This document shows positions 25,866 to 38,643 of a stretch of DNA of 64,000 bases, piece by piece. The number at the start of each line of letters is the position of its first letter. Within the stretch, counting starts at the first letter, position 1. Below the pieces are notes generated by a model that saw only the letters and a list, made by a program, of their open reading frames with translations, made no database searches and had not been told where the DNA came from. Both the position numbers and the translations under genes were made by a program. The stretch is from Cryptomeria japonica. Its lineage: Eukaryota > Streptophyta > Pinopsida > Cupressales > Cupressaceae. The stretch is from contig NC_081409.1 of the NCBI RefSeq assembly GCF_030272615.1, positions 471,878,573-471,942,572 on the forward strand, in the 5' to 3' direction.

Positions 25866-25980
25866 TTGACACGTAAAGGGTGACACATACCTAAAATCTA
25901 TCAATGATTTTAAACCATTCGATGATCGTAGATCAATGGCTGAAGTTTTATTTCGGCCCAATTTTCTGAAGAGAACATAG
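25866..25980 (+). repeat. Diverged single copy of the internal tandem repeat, near the left end
   Basis: The segment has the same order of words as the units at 28905-30065: a GACACGTAAAG / GACCCGTAAAG start, then ACC, GATCAATGGCT, TTTCGGCCC and GARGWGAACA. It lies about 3 kb from the main array and inside the hAT element. Confidence 0.5.
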
Positions 25981-26409
25981 CTCACTAGAAAGTGCCCGGA
26001 ATGGAATTGGATTCAATAGACACGTATCAAATGTCACGAATCATGATTGATAATTTCATTCATTTAATATATATCTATTCACTTACGTCAATCCACTCTA
26101 TCCCCATGACTTCCAATGTGATACTTGGCAATTTGGTACTGGTTCATAGTTGTTTCCAATTTCGCACACTCGTGCATTTATGGGAAAGATTTGCAGAGAT
26201 ACGAAAGATTTAAAAAAATTTATAGCAGTTAATATTGTTAAAGAAGTAATTATTACAATCAAGAGCTTCAACAATTTATATACGATCTCTGCTTCTTTCA
26301 TCTTCAATTAGCCTTTACCATTTGGTAGATAAATTGTCAGAGCTCACGGTATTTTAGGTTTATAGGCTCACTGCTCAGGTTGTTTAATTTGTTAATCTGT
26401 TTTCTCAAG

Positions 26410-26985
26410 ATGGACACTCCCATCCGCTTGAGAAGCATTTGGGCAGAGGACTAGAGGGCCTTTCTAGGCTCCGTTAGAGACCCAACCCTCCAATCAGTCT
26501 GCAAGGAGGTTGGGTCGTTCACCAATGAGGTTGTGCGGATGGTGCTGGGCAGAGAATTTCTGCTAAACGAAAATAGGTACCGTGTTAACACAGACCTTAC
26601 ATCCCGCTTCTTAGCATCTCTTTTGGACTTGGGAGGAGACAAGGTGGTTATGTTGATGTTGTTGAGGAAGGTTTTTAAGGAAGACTTCCTTGTAGACGGC
26701 ATTACTCTTGTTGTTCTTGCAGAAGTAGGAGTGGGGATCCTTTGGGCGAGTGATTTATCCAAGGTTCTCCTCCCTGACCAAACACTGTCAGTGGCGAGGC
26801 AACCATTTCTCCTAAACCTGAATGCGGAGCAGCCGACGTGTCACAGAAAATGGGCACGGATTGGCAGGGACTTCCTCTAGAAATGGTTCCTCCTGGATGA
26901 CTTTCCAAACTACATGTGGCTTGAAGAATTCTCTCAACTTATGCTGTCTGAAGAATTCTTCATGGAAGGAGGGCCAGATTCTTAG
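26410..26985 (+). pseudogene. Unrecognised small ORF inside the hAT element, two in-frame stops
   Basis: Starting at the ATG at 26410 (MDTPIRLRSIWAED), one frame runs 192 codons to TAG at 26983. It is interrupted only by TAG at 26452 and TAG at 26878. The central part from 26455 to 26877 has a globular, Leu/Val-rich composition (for example DKVVMLMLLRKVF). The base composition is more GC-rich than the surrounding element, as in real coding sequence. I recognise no family, and it shares no block with the other passenger ORF. It could be an exon of a captured host gene or a second accessory gene. Confidence 0.4.
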
Positions 26986-27580
26986 TGCAAAATTATAAAC
27001 AATTCCACTACCTGTAGTTTTTTTTTCCTATGTCCTTGAACCCTAACAGGCTGAGTGCCAATGGCTCACTCATTTTGGCTTTTAAGTTTTTGGGGGACTC
27101 AAGTCTCTGACAAAAATTGTAAATTTCAAAAGCATAAATATTAATGATAATTTTTCAAATTCCAGTTTGTTTCAGTTTTCCTCTTACAGTCTTATGGATA
27201 TAAAAATGCTTTCTATAATTTTATTTCATTTTTATTAATTAATTTCTTTCAAATGCTTTTTGTATATGAGCTACGTTATTTCAATTATTTGTTAAACAAT
27301 GGAAATAAATTTAATACCATGATCTTTTTTATGTAATGCTATAAAATAAAAAAAATTCAATTCGTTCCATTAATTATTTGTACATTGATTATGGTTGATT
27401 ATAATTTTATAAATATATACTATATAGTCATTCAAAATACAAAATTTCAAAAGTATCAAGATACAAAAGTTTATCGGTAAAGGTTTTTTCATTCTATTAA
27501 TTCAAAAGTTTCAAGATACAAAATTTGCCCACAACTTATAGCAAGCAGACAAAAAAACTAGTTCATTGTCGATAGGCCGC
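26986..27580. other. A/T-rich spacer inside the hAT element
   Basis: No gene or repeat was recognised. It separates the convergent ORFs at 26410-26985 and 27581-28258. Confidence 0.4.
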
Positions 27581-28258
27581 TCACTCGGTCTCACTATCCC
27601 CCTCAGAGGTCGATGCTTTGGCTTTCCCTTTTTCTACTTCAGCTTTCATTTTAGGAATGCAGTTTAGGCACCCAAAGTCAGGGTCGCCCTCCAAGCTTGC
27701 CTGTAGCTAAATGGCCCTTCCTTCTTCAGCCCTATCTCTCAATGCCCTACCAACCTCCATCCTTGCCACCACATAAAAAGCCCTCAGGACTTCATCCACC
27801 CTCGTTAATTTCACAAAGAGTTTCATCACTTCCCACCCCACTCGGGCTCGTTCACGGAACTGGTATTTGATTTCATCCTCTGGGCCACGAATAAAAGGAA
27901 GCAATTCCTCCTGGTCATCCCCTTCCTTAATTCGAATGCCAACTCTCAGCACCACCCACTCCAAGATTGAATCCAAGTTAATCAAAAACTCCCCATTAAT
28001 CAATTTGACCAATGTGAGTTTTACCTTTTCCACCTCCAGTTCGAATTCACAGGCCCATGCCATAATCAAAGAGTAAACCTCCATGTTAGTTTGATATTGG
28101 TGACTGATATGTGCCACCTCCTCCGCAAGCATCAGTCGAGTTGCCACCCACAACTTCTCCTCCTTAAACCTGAACAGTCCTTGCATTCGTTTACCAGATA
28201 CTTTGCCCAAAAAGGGCACCAACTTCTTGTCTGTCCGAAGTGTGAAATTGGCCTCCAT
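27581..28258 (-). pseudogene. Unrecognised ORF inside the hAT element, minus strand, one in-frame stop
   Basis: Read leftward from the ATG at 28258 (MEANFTLRTDKKLVPFLGK), the frame gives about 225 codons to TGA at 27581 with a single TAG near 27707. The open frame extends further right to 28351, but that part contains TTTTTGCAG and TTGCAG-GTG strings resembling splice sites. The ATG at 28258 or an upstream exon is therefore more likely. The protein is rich in Glu, Lys, Arg and Val, probably helical. After the stop come CLNC and an acidic Ser/Glu tail. I recognise no family. GC content and codon use look coding, unlike the flanking A/T-rich DNA. Confidence 0.45.
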
Positions 28259-28453
28259 TGTCACCTGCAATTTCAAAATCACTTCCTGCAAAAAATGTCT
28301 TACAGAAGGTATGATTCTACAAACTACATATTTGTTTTGCAGTTGCTTCAAAGCAAAAAGTGGTACACACTACACAGATCAAAAGGTAAAAAAATCCACC
28401 TCCGTCTTATAGGCCGGGTAATGAATGTGCACAATAAGACATTAATGCCATGA

Positions 28454-28904
28454 GATCAGGAAAAAGATTTCCTGCCATCCTCCCCTTCGTCCGTTCATGT
28501 GACATGCCGCAGGCAACTCCTTCTGCAACAATTAATCACCACCTTAGCATTTGTACTTTCCAAATTTGCTCGCCTTAAGAGGTTGACGACTGCAGTTGCA
28601 CATTTTTTTAAATTAATACACTAAATTTATGTTGAACTTTTATATATATTTTTAAACTATTTTTCAAAATTATATATCGTAAACATATTTTCAAAGAATT
28701 TTGTTAAACTTTAAATTAATATTTTAGATTTAATATTGAATGTTTTCTTTTTAATATTAAACTTTTACCTTTCAAATTGTATATCAAAATTTATATTTTT
28801 ATTTAGTTATTTATTTTATTCTAGAAACTAAGTTTCATGTTTTATACTATTTTTGAATTTCAGATTTTTACAAATAATATTAACATTATATTTAATAGTT
28901 ATCT
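28454..28904. other. A/T-rich spacer inside the hAT element
   Basis: Highly A/T-rich from about 28600 on, with no gene. It leads into the tandem array. Confidence 0.4.
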
Positions 28905-30065
28905 CAAACTATTGCCCGGAATTGAACATTTTAAATTTAATTAAATTGAATTAAGTCTATAGTCTATAGACTATAAATCTCTTTTTCGGGCGGAATTTCA
29001 AAATGATTAAATAGACTTTAAAAACAGACCCGAAAAGTAACATGAGTATGGTGACGTGCCAGAAAAATGGTAGAAGTCATGGGACCCACTTCATCTTAAA
29101 ATAGGTACCATGGACCGTTGGATGAAGAAAGATCAACGGCTAGGGTGGATTTCGGCCCGAATGTGGGAAGTGAACACCTTTCTGAGAACTTCACCTGAAA
29201 TTGGACATTTTAAATGTAATTAAATATAATTAAGTCTATAGCCTAAATTATATATAATTATTTTTCGGGCGGAGGTTTAAAATGATTAAATAGACTACAA
29301 ATCAAACCCGAAAAGTGACACGATTATGGTGATGTGCCAGAAAAATGGCACAAGTCGTGGGACCCACTACATCTTAAAACAGGTACCATCGACCGTCGGA
29401 TGAACAAAGATCAACAGCTTAGGGTGGATTTCAGGGTGAATGTGGGAAGTGAACAGATTTCTGAGAACTTTGCCCCGAAAAGTGACACGAGTATGGTGAC
29501 GTGCCTGAAAACTGGCAGAAGTCATGGGACCCACGACAACTGACAACAGGTACCAACATCCGTTGGATGAGAAAAGATCAACGGCTTAGGGTGGAATTCA
29601 GCCCGAATGTGGGAAGTGAACACATCTGGGAGAACTTTGCCCGAAATTGAAACGTTTTAAATTTAATTAAATATAATTAAGTCATTAAAGCACTTTTTCA
29701 GGCGAAAGTTTAAAATTATTAAACAGACTTAAAAATCAGACCCGTAAAGTCACAACAGGTACCTTGGTCCCTCATCCGTTGGATGAACAAAGATCAACGG
29801 CTTAGGATGGATTTCGGCCCGAATGTTGGAAGTGAACACATTTGGGAGAACTTCGCCCGGAATTGAAACATTTTAAATTTAATTAAATATAAGTAACTCT
29901 ATAAAGAACTTTTTGGGTGGAAGTTTAAAATTATTAAACAGACCCGTAAAGTCACAACAGGTACCTTGGTCCCTCATTCGTTGGATGAGAAAAGATCAAT
30001 GGCTTAGGGTGGATTTCGACCCGAATGTGGGAAGTGAAAATATTTGGGAGAACTTTGCCTTGAAT
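28905..30065 (+). repeat. Tandem array of about 200-280 bp units, roughly five copies
   Basis: Units begin near 28914, 29192, 29475 (partial), 29641 and 29854. Each contains CCGRAATTGAA...TTTAATTAAAT, a TTTTTCGGGCGG-type segment, ACCCGAAAAGT or ACCCGTAAAGT, GGTACC, a GGATGA-N-AAAGATCAACGGCT block and GGGTGGATTTCGGCCCGAA followed by GGGAAGTGAACA. The array sits about 500 bp upstream of the 4-kb passenger ORF and in the same orientation, so it could belong to that gene's upstream region. This is inferred from position only. Confidence 0.75.
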
Positions 30066-30571
30066 TGAACGTATTACATTTAATGTCCTCAAAATTTATA
30101 CAACATGATTCATAATGTCCTCGGAATTTATACTGAAGTAATGAATTTTTTGTCCTTCGGCATCGAATAGTTGTTAATAGTAATTAATAAAATTACAACA
30201 TGATTCTAGATATTTTTCCCTTTAGGTTTTACTTTTCAGAGTTTTCAAATAAGAGACTTATAAATCATAATCGTCTTTCATTTCTTGGACAAACCTGTGA
30301 ATCGAGGGAGATTCAGAAACAGCTACTAGATTGAGGAATGCAAGTTGCAACAAAGACTGTCTGCACCACTCTAGTGAAATAGAAATTCCAATTTCTAGGT
30401 AAAATCTAGAACACCTACATCCCGCCTTTTTTGCTTTTGGTAATCTCATGGTCCAATTTGAGGGTTAGCATTTTTAGGTTTTTATCTAGCATTATTTTGA
30501 ATTATTGACAATAATAGTGATGGGGAAAACGGGAAGCAGTAGTTCAACAAGAAGCTAAGTGAAAAAACAAA
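30066..30571. promoter_or_regulatory. Presumed 5' region of the passenger ORF
   Basis: This 500-bp interval lies between the tandem array and the ATG at 30572. I see no clear TATA box or other fixed signal, and the 63-codon minus-strand frame at 30258-30449 has no support. Confidence 0.25.
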
Positions 30572-33500
30572 ATGTACCTAACCGAACTGGTTAAAACATC
30601 AAGTTTCACTGATGAATACCATGATATTTATGACCTTGCTATCCATGGTGAAAAGTGTATCATAGATATTAGATATACATTGTCTAGTAAGGCGGGAGAT
30701 GCAAACAGGGTAAAATTTACTATTTTCAACCCAATGTTACAACAAAAAACAAACAAAATCGCATCGTGGGATGTTGGATTGGGAAGCATGGTGTTTCTTG
30801 AAGTATTCCCTTGCCCTGATTTTGTCATGGTCTGCACCGAAAATTATGATGAAGATAAAAAAGCAATTGTCAATAAAAATACAAAAGAGGAAATTCTATC
30901 CATAAACGAGGGAGAATTTTCTCGTTTGTTGAACCTAGGATTTGAAGCCCAAAACTCAAACGTCCAAATTGACCTTGAAAAGATGGCAGGGAATTATGAG
31001 AGTCTCGATCCAAGTCGCAGAGATTCATTTATCAAAGCTCTAATAAAGAGTGGTACTGGTATTGTGTTGGATCAAAATCATAAGCCTCCTTATGATTCTA
31101 ACATTTTTGTTCCATGGGTTGGGGATACTATTTCCTTACTATCATTTTGCCTAAGATTGGAAAATGATAGGGAAGTGGGTGCAAACCTTCTTGAAATGAT
31201 TTATAATATCCATTGTGTAGGTCAGCTAGTAAGATATAATTTTGTTGAGCACGTTGTTCAATCCATGCAAAAACAATTACTAATGATCAAAAAAGGTTCC
31301 TGTAAGACATTTAGGTTCTCATCCTACTTGTGCTATCTCCTTCTATCCAAGTATCGTGCAATAGTCGAGACCAACAAGCTTCAAATTGTGATCTATAAGA
31401 TTGATGAGAAGACTGGGAAGAGAACAGAGTGTCCAATATATGATTGGACGCCAAAGATAAGGATGCATGATAACGGGAAGAACTACAACCATTTTGTAGA
31501 CTTCTTTTTGGCACCAATGTATAATGAAATTACAAGCACTCCAATGCCTAGGTTGTCTATGTCTTGTAGAGATTGCATTCAACTCGGAAGTCAAATAGAA
31601 TTGGTTGACTGGTTCTTCATGGAAGAATTCACTGTGTTAAGGTTTTACGGATCGGCAATAAAACCATACAGACTTCCAATACTTGTGACAGACAGGGTAT
31701 TTGCATTAGAGTATGTACGGCAATTGGAGAGCATAGATAGGCACTTCCATGGTCAGCAAAAGAAGAGCATATTTCCTTCCTTGACTTTCTCATGTGGAGG
31801 GTTCACATTTGAGAGAAAAGCATTCAATGCGGCACATGATTTTTTCAGATTTTTTAACTTTGGTGATGAGGGTCTCTAGCAGTATGATCCAATCGGTGTA
31901 GTTCAAGCAAGGCTTAAGAAAAATGGGAACTCTTCAGCATTATGTCAACATGAAAGTAAACCATTGCTAGAAAAGCTTAGAAACATGGACTCCTGGGATA
32001 AGGTTAAAAAAGAGATGGAGAAAATTGCAGCTGACAAAAACATTTCAACAGAATAAATTTCATCACAAATTATGGCATTGCAAATGCACACACAGAGGAC
32101 AACAAAGGAGGGCCAGGGCATCCAAAATAGGAGGTCCTACAATTTCTACCTAAAATCTGCTAATCCATCTAACAAATCTATTCCCAAATCAATTCTGCAT
32201 GAATGTAAAGAGAATTATTTCACTCAAACCAAAATAAATGATTTTTGGAATATGAGGAGGAATCTCGGTGAACCAAAGACAAGTGCAGAATTTGAGAGCA
32301 TCGAGGAGGATGCAGAGTTTAGCAAATTGTGGGATATGGAGCATGGCAGGACTGAAGGTGATGATGATGAGCATGAGGTTACCGTTGAGCCCCCTCCAAC
32401 AACTACTACAGTCTAGAAAATATTAGGTGGAGTTAGTGAGTCCATGAAAGAAAAATATAGCAAAGGGGCAAACCTCGTGGAAAAAATGGGTTTTGAAGGT
32501 GGGGGTCTAAGTCCCAGAGGAGATGGCATTTGGTATCCACTTCAGGTACAACTTCCATCATAGTCAAAATCAAAAGGTCATCTTAAACCAGTCATTGGAC
32601 TTGATTCTTCAGATTCATCACGGATAGGTACTACTCATTATCCTCAGGGTCCACCTACATTTGTTTTAGGTTCAAATCCACAACCACTAGGTCCACCACC
32701 ACATCATGGTATGCCCATTGGTGGTGAATCAAGTGCCACTACCACTGGTGGGGAATCTAGGGATAGTATTCCTATTATCGTTCAATCAAGTGCTGATGTG
32801 ATTGGTGGGGTTGGCATGGGTACTACTACTGATACTAGTTGTCTTGGTGTTGGACAAGGCCAACATCAAAATATCTCTCGCAAGAGGCCACTAGAGGTAG
32901 ATACTCAATCTCATACTATTGAGAATCCTATATCAAGTGCCACTGACACTAGGAATCAATCATTTGCAGCTTCAGATCACACACCTCAAAAGACTATGAA
33001 AACTACACATGAAAGTGTCAGTGGGAGTGGGACAGCATCAGGAACTGTTGTTGGTAATCCTGGTCAAGCATTAGTTAAAACCACAGAAATAAGTGGAACT
33101 GGAGCCTATGGTATTCCTATGTCACCTTTCAAACATTCAATTGCTTCAGCAAGCCCAGATTTTCAATTTCGTGATTACTATGAAAAATATGAACACACAA
33201 CAAAAGCAAATAAAGAAAAAAAGAAAGCATTTCATAGGAATTTCATGTCTGAAGTTGTAAACGAACAACCAGCAAGGAACAGGGTATTTCCAACATATGA
33301 CCCATAGAAAGATATGATGGAGTTCATGGTTGTTATGCCCCTGGGCCCATCTAAAGATAAAAATCCACCACACAGTCAAATAGATCCATCTCAATTTCAA
33401 GTTAGCACCCTCCAAATGGATTTTTCCAAAGTACATAATGTGGACAAAATTAGTGTGTCAAAAAGGACTAACGAAGTGGTCTACACTTCACTGCTAAAGG

Positions 33501-34618
33501 TGAAGAGAGAGAAAAATAAAATGGAGAAACAAATAGAAAAGTTACAGGCAAACCTAGAAAATGAAAAATCAAGGAGGGAAGTAGCAGATAGCAAGTGCAA
33601 TGATTTATAGAAAAGGATAAAAAATTCGGGCTCTGCAGTAGAAATTGCAGAGCAGGAGAAGATGGATGCAGAATTCAAGGACCTAACAAAAAAACTGGCT
33701 AAAAGCAGTAAAAAAATTGTTGAGGAAAAAGCCAGTTTTCAAAAATTATACAAAAGTTATGAGTCTGCTGCCGCCGAAATGAGAAAATTACAGGACCTAT
33801 TGGATCATGGGAAGGAAAAAGAAAAACATTTGCAAGAGGAAGTAGAGGAAGAAAGAAAAAAATGTGCACAAATGAAAGAAGACCTGCACAATGCAAATGA
33901 TAAAATAAAAACTTTGGAGGATAGATTGAAAGATAACATGAAAAATACAATGAAGTATATACAAGAAAAAATTTGGTGGCAAATAATACAGAGGAGTGAG
34001 AAGTTGTGTGAATGGTTTCAATTCACTGAAAGTATGAGACATTTTTTTATAAAAATCAAAGGGCACTATGAGAAGAGCACACATGTTTATTCAAAAGAGG
34101 AAATGGCAAAAAAAATTCTGAAAGTAGTCTACAGTTCCAGTGACAGCTACTTGGCATCCAAGGGCATTAAGAGCCGCATTGATGCCACAGTTAAGACATC
34201 ATCTATCATTCAAAAATGCCAGAAGCTAAGGGAAACATCAGAAGTTATGGAAAGTTGTGGAAAAAAGATAGCGAAGCTGCAAGAAAAGAAAAATAATTTG
34301 ATTAAACTTGGTTTGCCTAAGCTTGTTGACACATCAAATAAATTCATTGCAAGAGAAGCTTAAAAAAAAATCATGGAGATAAAAATGAAGTATGATTTAG
34401 ACTTGCTTCCAAAGGACACAACTCCCAAAAGTTTTCTGGAATTCATCCAACCATTTACAACTCTAAATTCGGTATTGGATGAAACAGTGATGTCAAGTAA
34501 ATCTTCTAAATATGGAATGTTGACGAAGTTGGAGTTGACTTTCCACAGTTTATAGAATATTGACCTTCCATCAGACGAAGAGTGGAGCACCCTACAAAAA
34601 CTGGCACAGAATTCTTAA
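30572..34618 (+). pseudogene. Long passenger ORF of the hAT element, homologous to the Tat accessory ORF
   Basis: One frame runs 1349 codons from ATG 30572 to TAA 34616 with no frameshift. It has eight internal stops: TAG at 31877, 32414, 32561, 33305, 33608 and 34553, TAA at 32054 and 34361. The first about 440 residues are globular. They align by eye with the ORF at 49596-53240: YDEDKKAIVNKNTK with YDSVTRCIRDVNGK, LLMIKKGSCKTFRFSSYL with LMGIKNGKVDRPFGWYSLL, and RFYGSAIKPYRLPILVTDR with RVFGFRGTPFLLPYQVPLK. A G-patch-like stretch (KMGFEGGGLSPRGDGI) lies at about 32482-32530. A Ser/Thr/Gly/Pro-rich region follows (32560-33300), then a long Lys/Glu coiled coil (33480-34000) and a helical C-terminus. 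The function is unknown. It is not a transposase and is transcribed toward the transposase gene. Confidence 0.7.
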
Positions 34619-34688
34619 GAATCATAGTATGTATTGCACAATTTTCTTCTTTTATTCTTAATTTCAAGGTTTTATGTTTTTTCTGTTT

Positions 34689-35400
34689 GCTATTTTGCTA
34701 ATCCAACCTATGAATCTATGATGCACTTGCTATTGCTATTTTGCTAATCCAGCCTATGAATCTATGATGCACAGTGCAAAACTTCAGCCAGTAAATTTGT
34801 ATTCTCAAATTCTCCCTTGTTTTAACATTTATTCATTTCTCTATTTCTATTAGTAGGTTTTAGGCACTGCTATTATCTATGTTTGATTTGTCATGGCGTG
34901 AATTAATATTTAATTTTGAACTCTATTTTTTGAACAGGAGACGTCAAACATGTACCAGATGTTAAATTGCTAATACGGCCTGTGATGGCCATATAAATAT
35001 GTGCTGAGTTTGTGATTTTGATGTTCAATGTTCACATGTTGCAAACTTGCAATTCGACCTGAAGTTGTTGTTGCTCCCTTGTTTCTATAAAAGGGAATTC
35101 AGGGTCATTTGCAATTTTGCAAAGGGTTCTGAAACTTTGTATTCACTTTTGCATGGACATTGGAGAATCACATAAGAGTTGTTGTTGCTCTCTTGTTTCT
35201 ATAAAAGGGAATTCAGGGTCTTTTGCAAAGGGTTCTGAAACTTTGTATTCACTTTTGCAATTGGCATGGAGAATCACATAGATTGGTGTATTACTATTGA
35301 ATGAATTGTATCATATGGCTATATTTTGAAAGAATCAATGAAAATCTAAGTTCTCTACATGTGTATTACCATTGAATGAATTGTATCATATGGTTATGAA
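34689..35400. repeat. Short direct duplications between the convergent hAT genes
   Basis: A block with GCTATTTTGCTAATCC and CTATGAATCTATGATGCAC occurs at about 34689-34728 and 34736-34772. A block of about 100 bp with GTTGTTGTTGCTC, TTTCTATAAAAGGGAATTC and GGGTTCTGAAACTTTG occurs at about 35061-35174 and 35175-35281. ATTGAATGAATTGTATCATATGG occurs near 35296 and 35370 (split here by one variable position). The interval carries no gene. Confidence 0.6.
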
Positions 35401-35639
35401 ATGTATCACACAGATTTGAGACTCAAACATGTATAAATAAAAAATAAACATCTTTGTAATTGTATCATTAAACACATTATGGTTTTTTTTTATTATGCTA
35501 TTTTAAATCTAGAAATAGAAAGTTGAAAAATACAATTACAAATCAATATTAATTTCTAATTGCAAAAAGTAATATGCTTTTTTAATATGAATGATGAGAT
35601 ACAGTAATAAGATTAATAAATACCAATCTCTTACAGTTG

Positions 35640-38347
35640 TCATTCATCCTCATCAAATTCACTGCTTTCTTGATTTTGATTCTCGTCTGTGGTTTCTTCA
35701 CTCCGAGTCTGAGTCTGCATATCTTCGCCGCACTGCATCTCAACACTACCATTAGGTCCAGTAGTCCCACTGGAACTTTGGTTTGAAGAGTTTCCCAAAC
35801 CTCTTCTTTCACATTTGGACCTCCAGATTTGCAGTGCCCTATCGTAAGGAAAAGTGTGGACATCACACCTATATGTATAGAGCCTCAAGCAATTTTCCAA
35901 ATTTTTGTCTCATTTGTTTCTTAGCTTTGATTTTAGGAACCCCAAAGCACTAAAAACTCTCTCATCTTCCACCGAACCCAATATCATGGTAAGACATAAA
36001 TCAGCAAGCTTCACATATTCTGTCATTGAATCACGCAAGGATGGGTTCTCAACTATATATTTCCAAAGCCTTGTTACTGATCCCTCTTCATGGGGGTTCT
36101 CCATTTTGGCATATTGGTGTTTCATAGTGTATGCAAAATGAGATGATTGCTCTCGAAGATGAGTTTCATCTAATATTCCATTTATAGTTACTCCATTAAA
36201 TTCTCTGGATATGCAAAATTGTTCTATCAAAGTCAATAGCTTACTTCGAAAATTAGATGCATTGTTGAGGCTCCAATAATGAGGAAACACAATAGACATG
36301 GCTTCGAGTAGGTTGTCAGGAGGGAATCTTCTTCTAATTTGTGAGGAAAGATCATATGCAATTTTCTTCATAGAAGTAGTTACAGTCTCAACAATCTTGT
36401 CAAAATCTTCCTTTGTAACTCTTGCTAGTTTCTTCCTGGGGCGCTTTCCTAGTTCCTCGGGGTCGACCGTGGCATAGAAGTGCATTGGTATCTCAACTCC
36501 CCGTACATTGGCACATACCTCCCCATCTACACCGATTTGTAAAAATTTATCAGGATTGTTCAAATTTGTGAGTGTCTGCCACTTAACAAATTTTTCATCA
36601 GATAGTGTTGATTGATTTCGATAGAGATTGTCGAGGGTCATGCATGTCATCTTACATAGCGTAGCATATTCTACAATATACAGAGCTCTTTTTTGGGCAG
36701 CCTTCATAATATTCCTCATTTCCTCTAGCATGGGCAGAAGAGCTGCTAAAGTTAAGAGTTTCTCTAAATTACTTAACCTGCTAAGAAGTTCAGGAAATTT
36801 TGGTTGATCTGATTCGTCGCGAGTTGTGTGAAATAGTCCAATCAAGGATGGATATTCTGAAAACACTCGATGTGCTGGACCATCCAAAGAGATCCATCTG
36901 GTATCATTATCCTTGAGAAGCTTTTTCCCATCAGTTAATCCATCAACAAAGTGTTGAAATTCCATAAATCATTTGGGACTTCGACAGAAGTGTGAGTAGA
37001 GCTCTCTGATTAAAATTTCAATTATTTTAACCGAAGAAAACTTGCTCACAATTCCAAAAGCTAGATTCATTATGTGAGCCATGCGGTGAATTGCAGTAAT
37101 GTACGCTGCAAATGAAGTTTCAATCTGTGTACAAAGACCATTCCTGTGACCTTGTATTACCGAAGCTCCATCTGCTCCAACACAAACCAATTTTTTGGCT
37201 ACCGTCATGTCATCCATACCTTCATATTCAATTAAAATTCTCTTTACTAGTTGAAATAAATTTTCCGCTGTCGCACTCTCCTTCATTTTAGCAACAGATA
37301 GTAGATGAGGTTGGGGGTATGATTCTCTACAATATAAACATGCATGCATACCCATGAAGTATTGTCTACTGTCGTAACTTCATCTAAAGAAAATGCAATG
37401 AAGTTTGACTCTCTTATTTTTTCCTGTGCATCTTCTTTTTCAACCTCAGCAAGACAACTTGCCCATTCCCATCCACTGTTTACTAACCAGTGTCTATTAG
37501 GATAGTTAGGAACTTTCAAAAAGTGTAATAAACCACTAATTGATGGTAAATTTGTCATAGCACGCCCTCTGCTCAAAATATGAAAAACAACGCTTAACTG
37601 AACAACTTTTCCCAGTTGTTCTATTTGCATTGTTTTTCCAAAAATAGCTTCAATAGAACCTTTAACTTCAGCAGGCTTCGTCTATAATTTCTAATAAAAA
37701 TAATACTCTTCGGCATTCCTCACATGCTTACATTCATCCTTTGTTTTCCATCTTATCACTGATTTTTCAACCTCGTCTATCATTTGTTTTTCATAAACTT
37801 TACCCATATGCTTTTCTATGGTGTCAAATTTTAGCTACAACCTAATTTCCTTGTTATGTTTCCAAGTGCAAATCTTACACCTGCATTCTATTGGAGGCTC
37901 ACCTTCAATTGGATTCTCAACTAGTTCAATGAATGGATACTTTGATACCCAATTAATTTGAAAATTCCTCACTGACATATCCCACTCCCAATCCTTTTTT
38001 GATTGTGGTTCGCCCTTTTTTGATATGGCTTTTCTTTTCCCCTTCCATGCATTATCATCAATGGCATTATCACCCAAGTTGATTATATCATTCCGGCTAA
38101 CTTGGGTATCTACCAAATAATCTTCTTCAAGATCATCTTGATCTAAGATATCAGGTTCGCCGTCGTCTTCAACATGCGGTGCAAGTGGTGAATTTTGTAC
38201 TTGTACTTGTGATGATGTACCTTCCTGATTTTCACCAGTAGCACAATCTTTTCCAATGCCAAAGTACGAAGACAACGTTCTTCTTTTTTTTGGTCTCTCC
38301 TGGCCTTCCCCACATTCAGGTTTCCTACCCCTCTTCCTGTTCGACAT
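35640..38347 (-). pseudogene. hAT superfamily transposase, ZNF862/KIAA1586-like, broken
   Basis: I take the ATG at 38347 (MSNRKRGRKPECG) because a basic KKRR nuclear-localisation-like segment follows; an in-frame ATG lies eight codons upstream. Domains in order: a zinc-finger-like CRCKICTWKHNK region (about 37850), a DDE-type core with FSLDEVTTVDNTSW (about 37390) and VGADGASVIQGHRNG (about 37165), HRMAHIMNLAFG (about 37070) and NDTRWIS (about 36905). The C-terminal hAT dimerisation domain has ILGSVEDERVFSALGFLKS (about 35970) and then CLRLYTYRCDVH. It would cut and rejoin transposon ends. Breaks are three TAG stops (near 37832 and 37680), TGA near 36966 and 35907, and one frameshift near 37300-37330. 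Confidence 0.85.
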
Positions 38348-38371
38348 CTCCAACAAAATAAAGGCTGCCAA

Positions 38372-38640
38372 AAAATAACAATTTGCTGAAGAAGCAATAA
38401 TAGACTATAATGTATAATATACCATTTCAAAAATATGATCGCTCACCTTTAGGCTTTAGGTCACTAGCAATCACCAATACAGTCAACAACAATGATTTTC
38501 CTTGGTCTGAAACTTCGCTATTGATCAGAATTTAGAGCCTAGAACCCACCAGATTGTGTTGAGATAGATTTGGTCTTTGCATGTATTTATACCAATCCTT
38601 ATATGGTGAATTCCGCGGGAATTTTATATGGTATACAAAT
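38372..38640. promoter_or_regulatory. Upstream region of the transposase gene
   Basis: About 270 bp lie between the transposase start and the subterminal motif cluster. No fixed promoter element was recognised with confidence. Confidence 0.25.
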
Positions 38641-38643
38641 ATT

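Noticed and set aside
31877-34555. In-frame stops read as programmed recoding in the passenger ORF
   Set aside because: Eight stops in one gene, with the same pattern in unrelated elements here, are better explained by C-to-T decay of methylated DNA.
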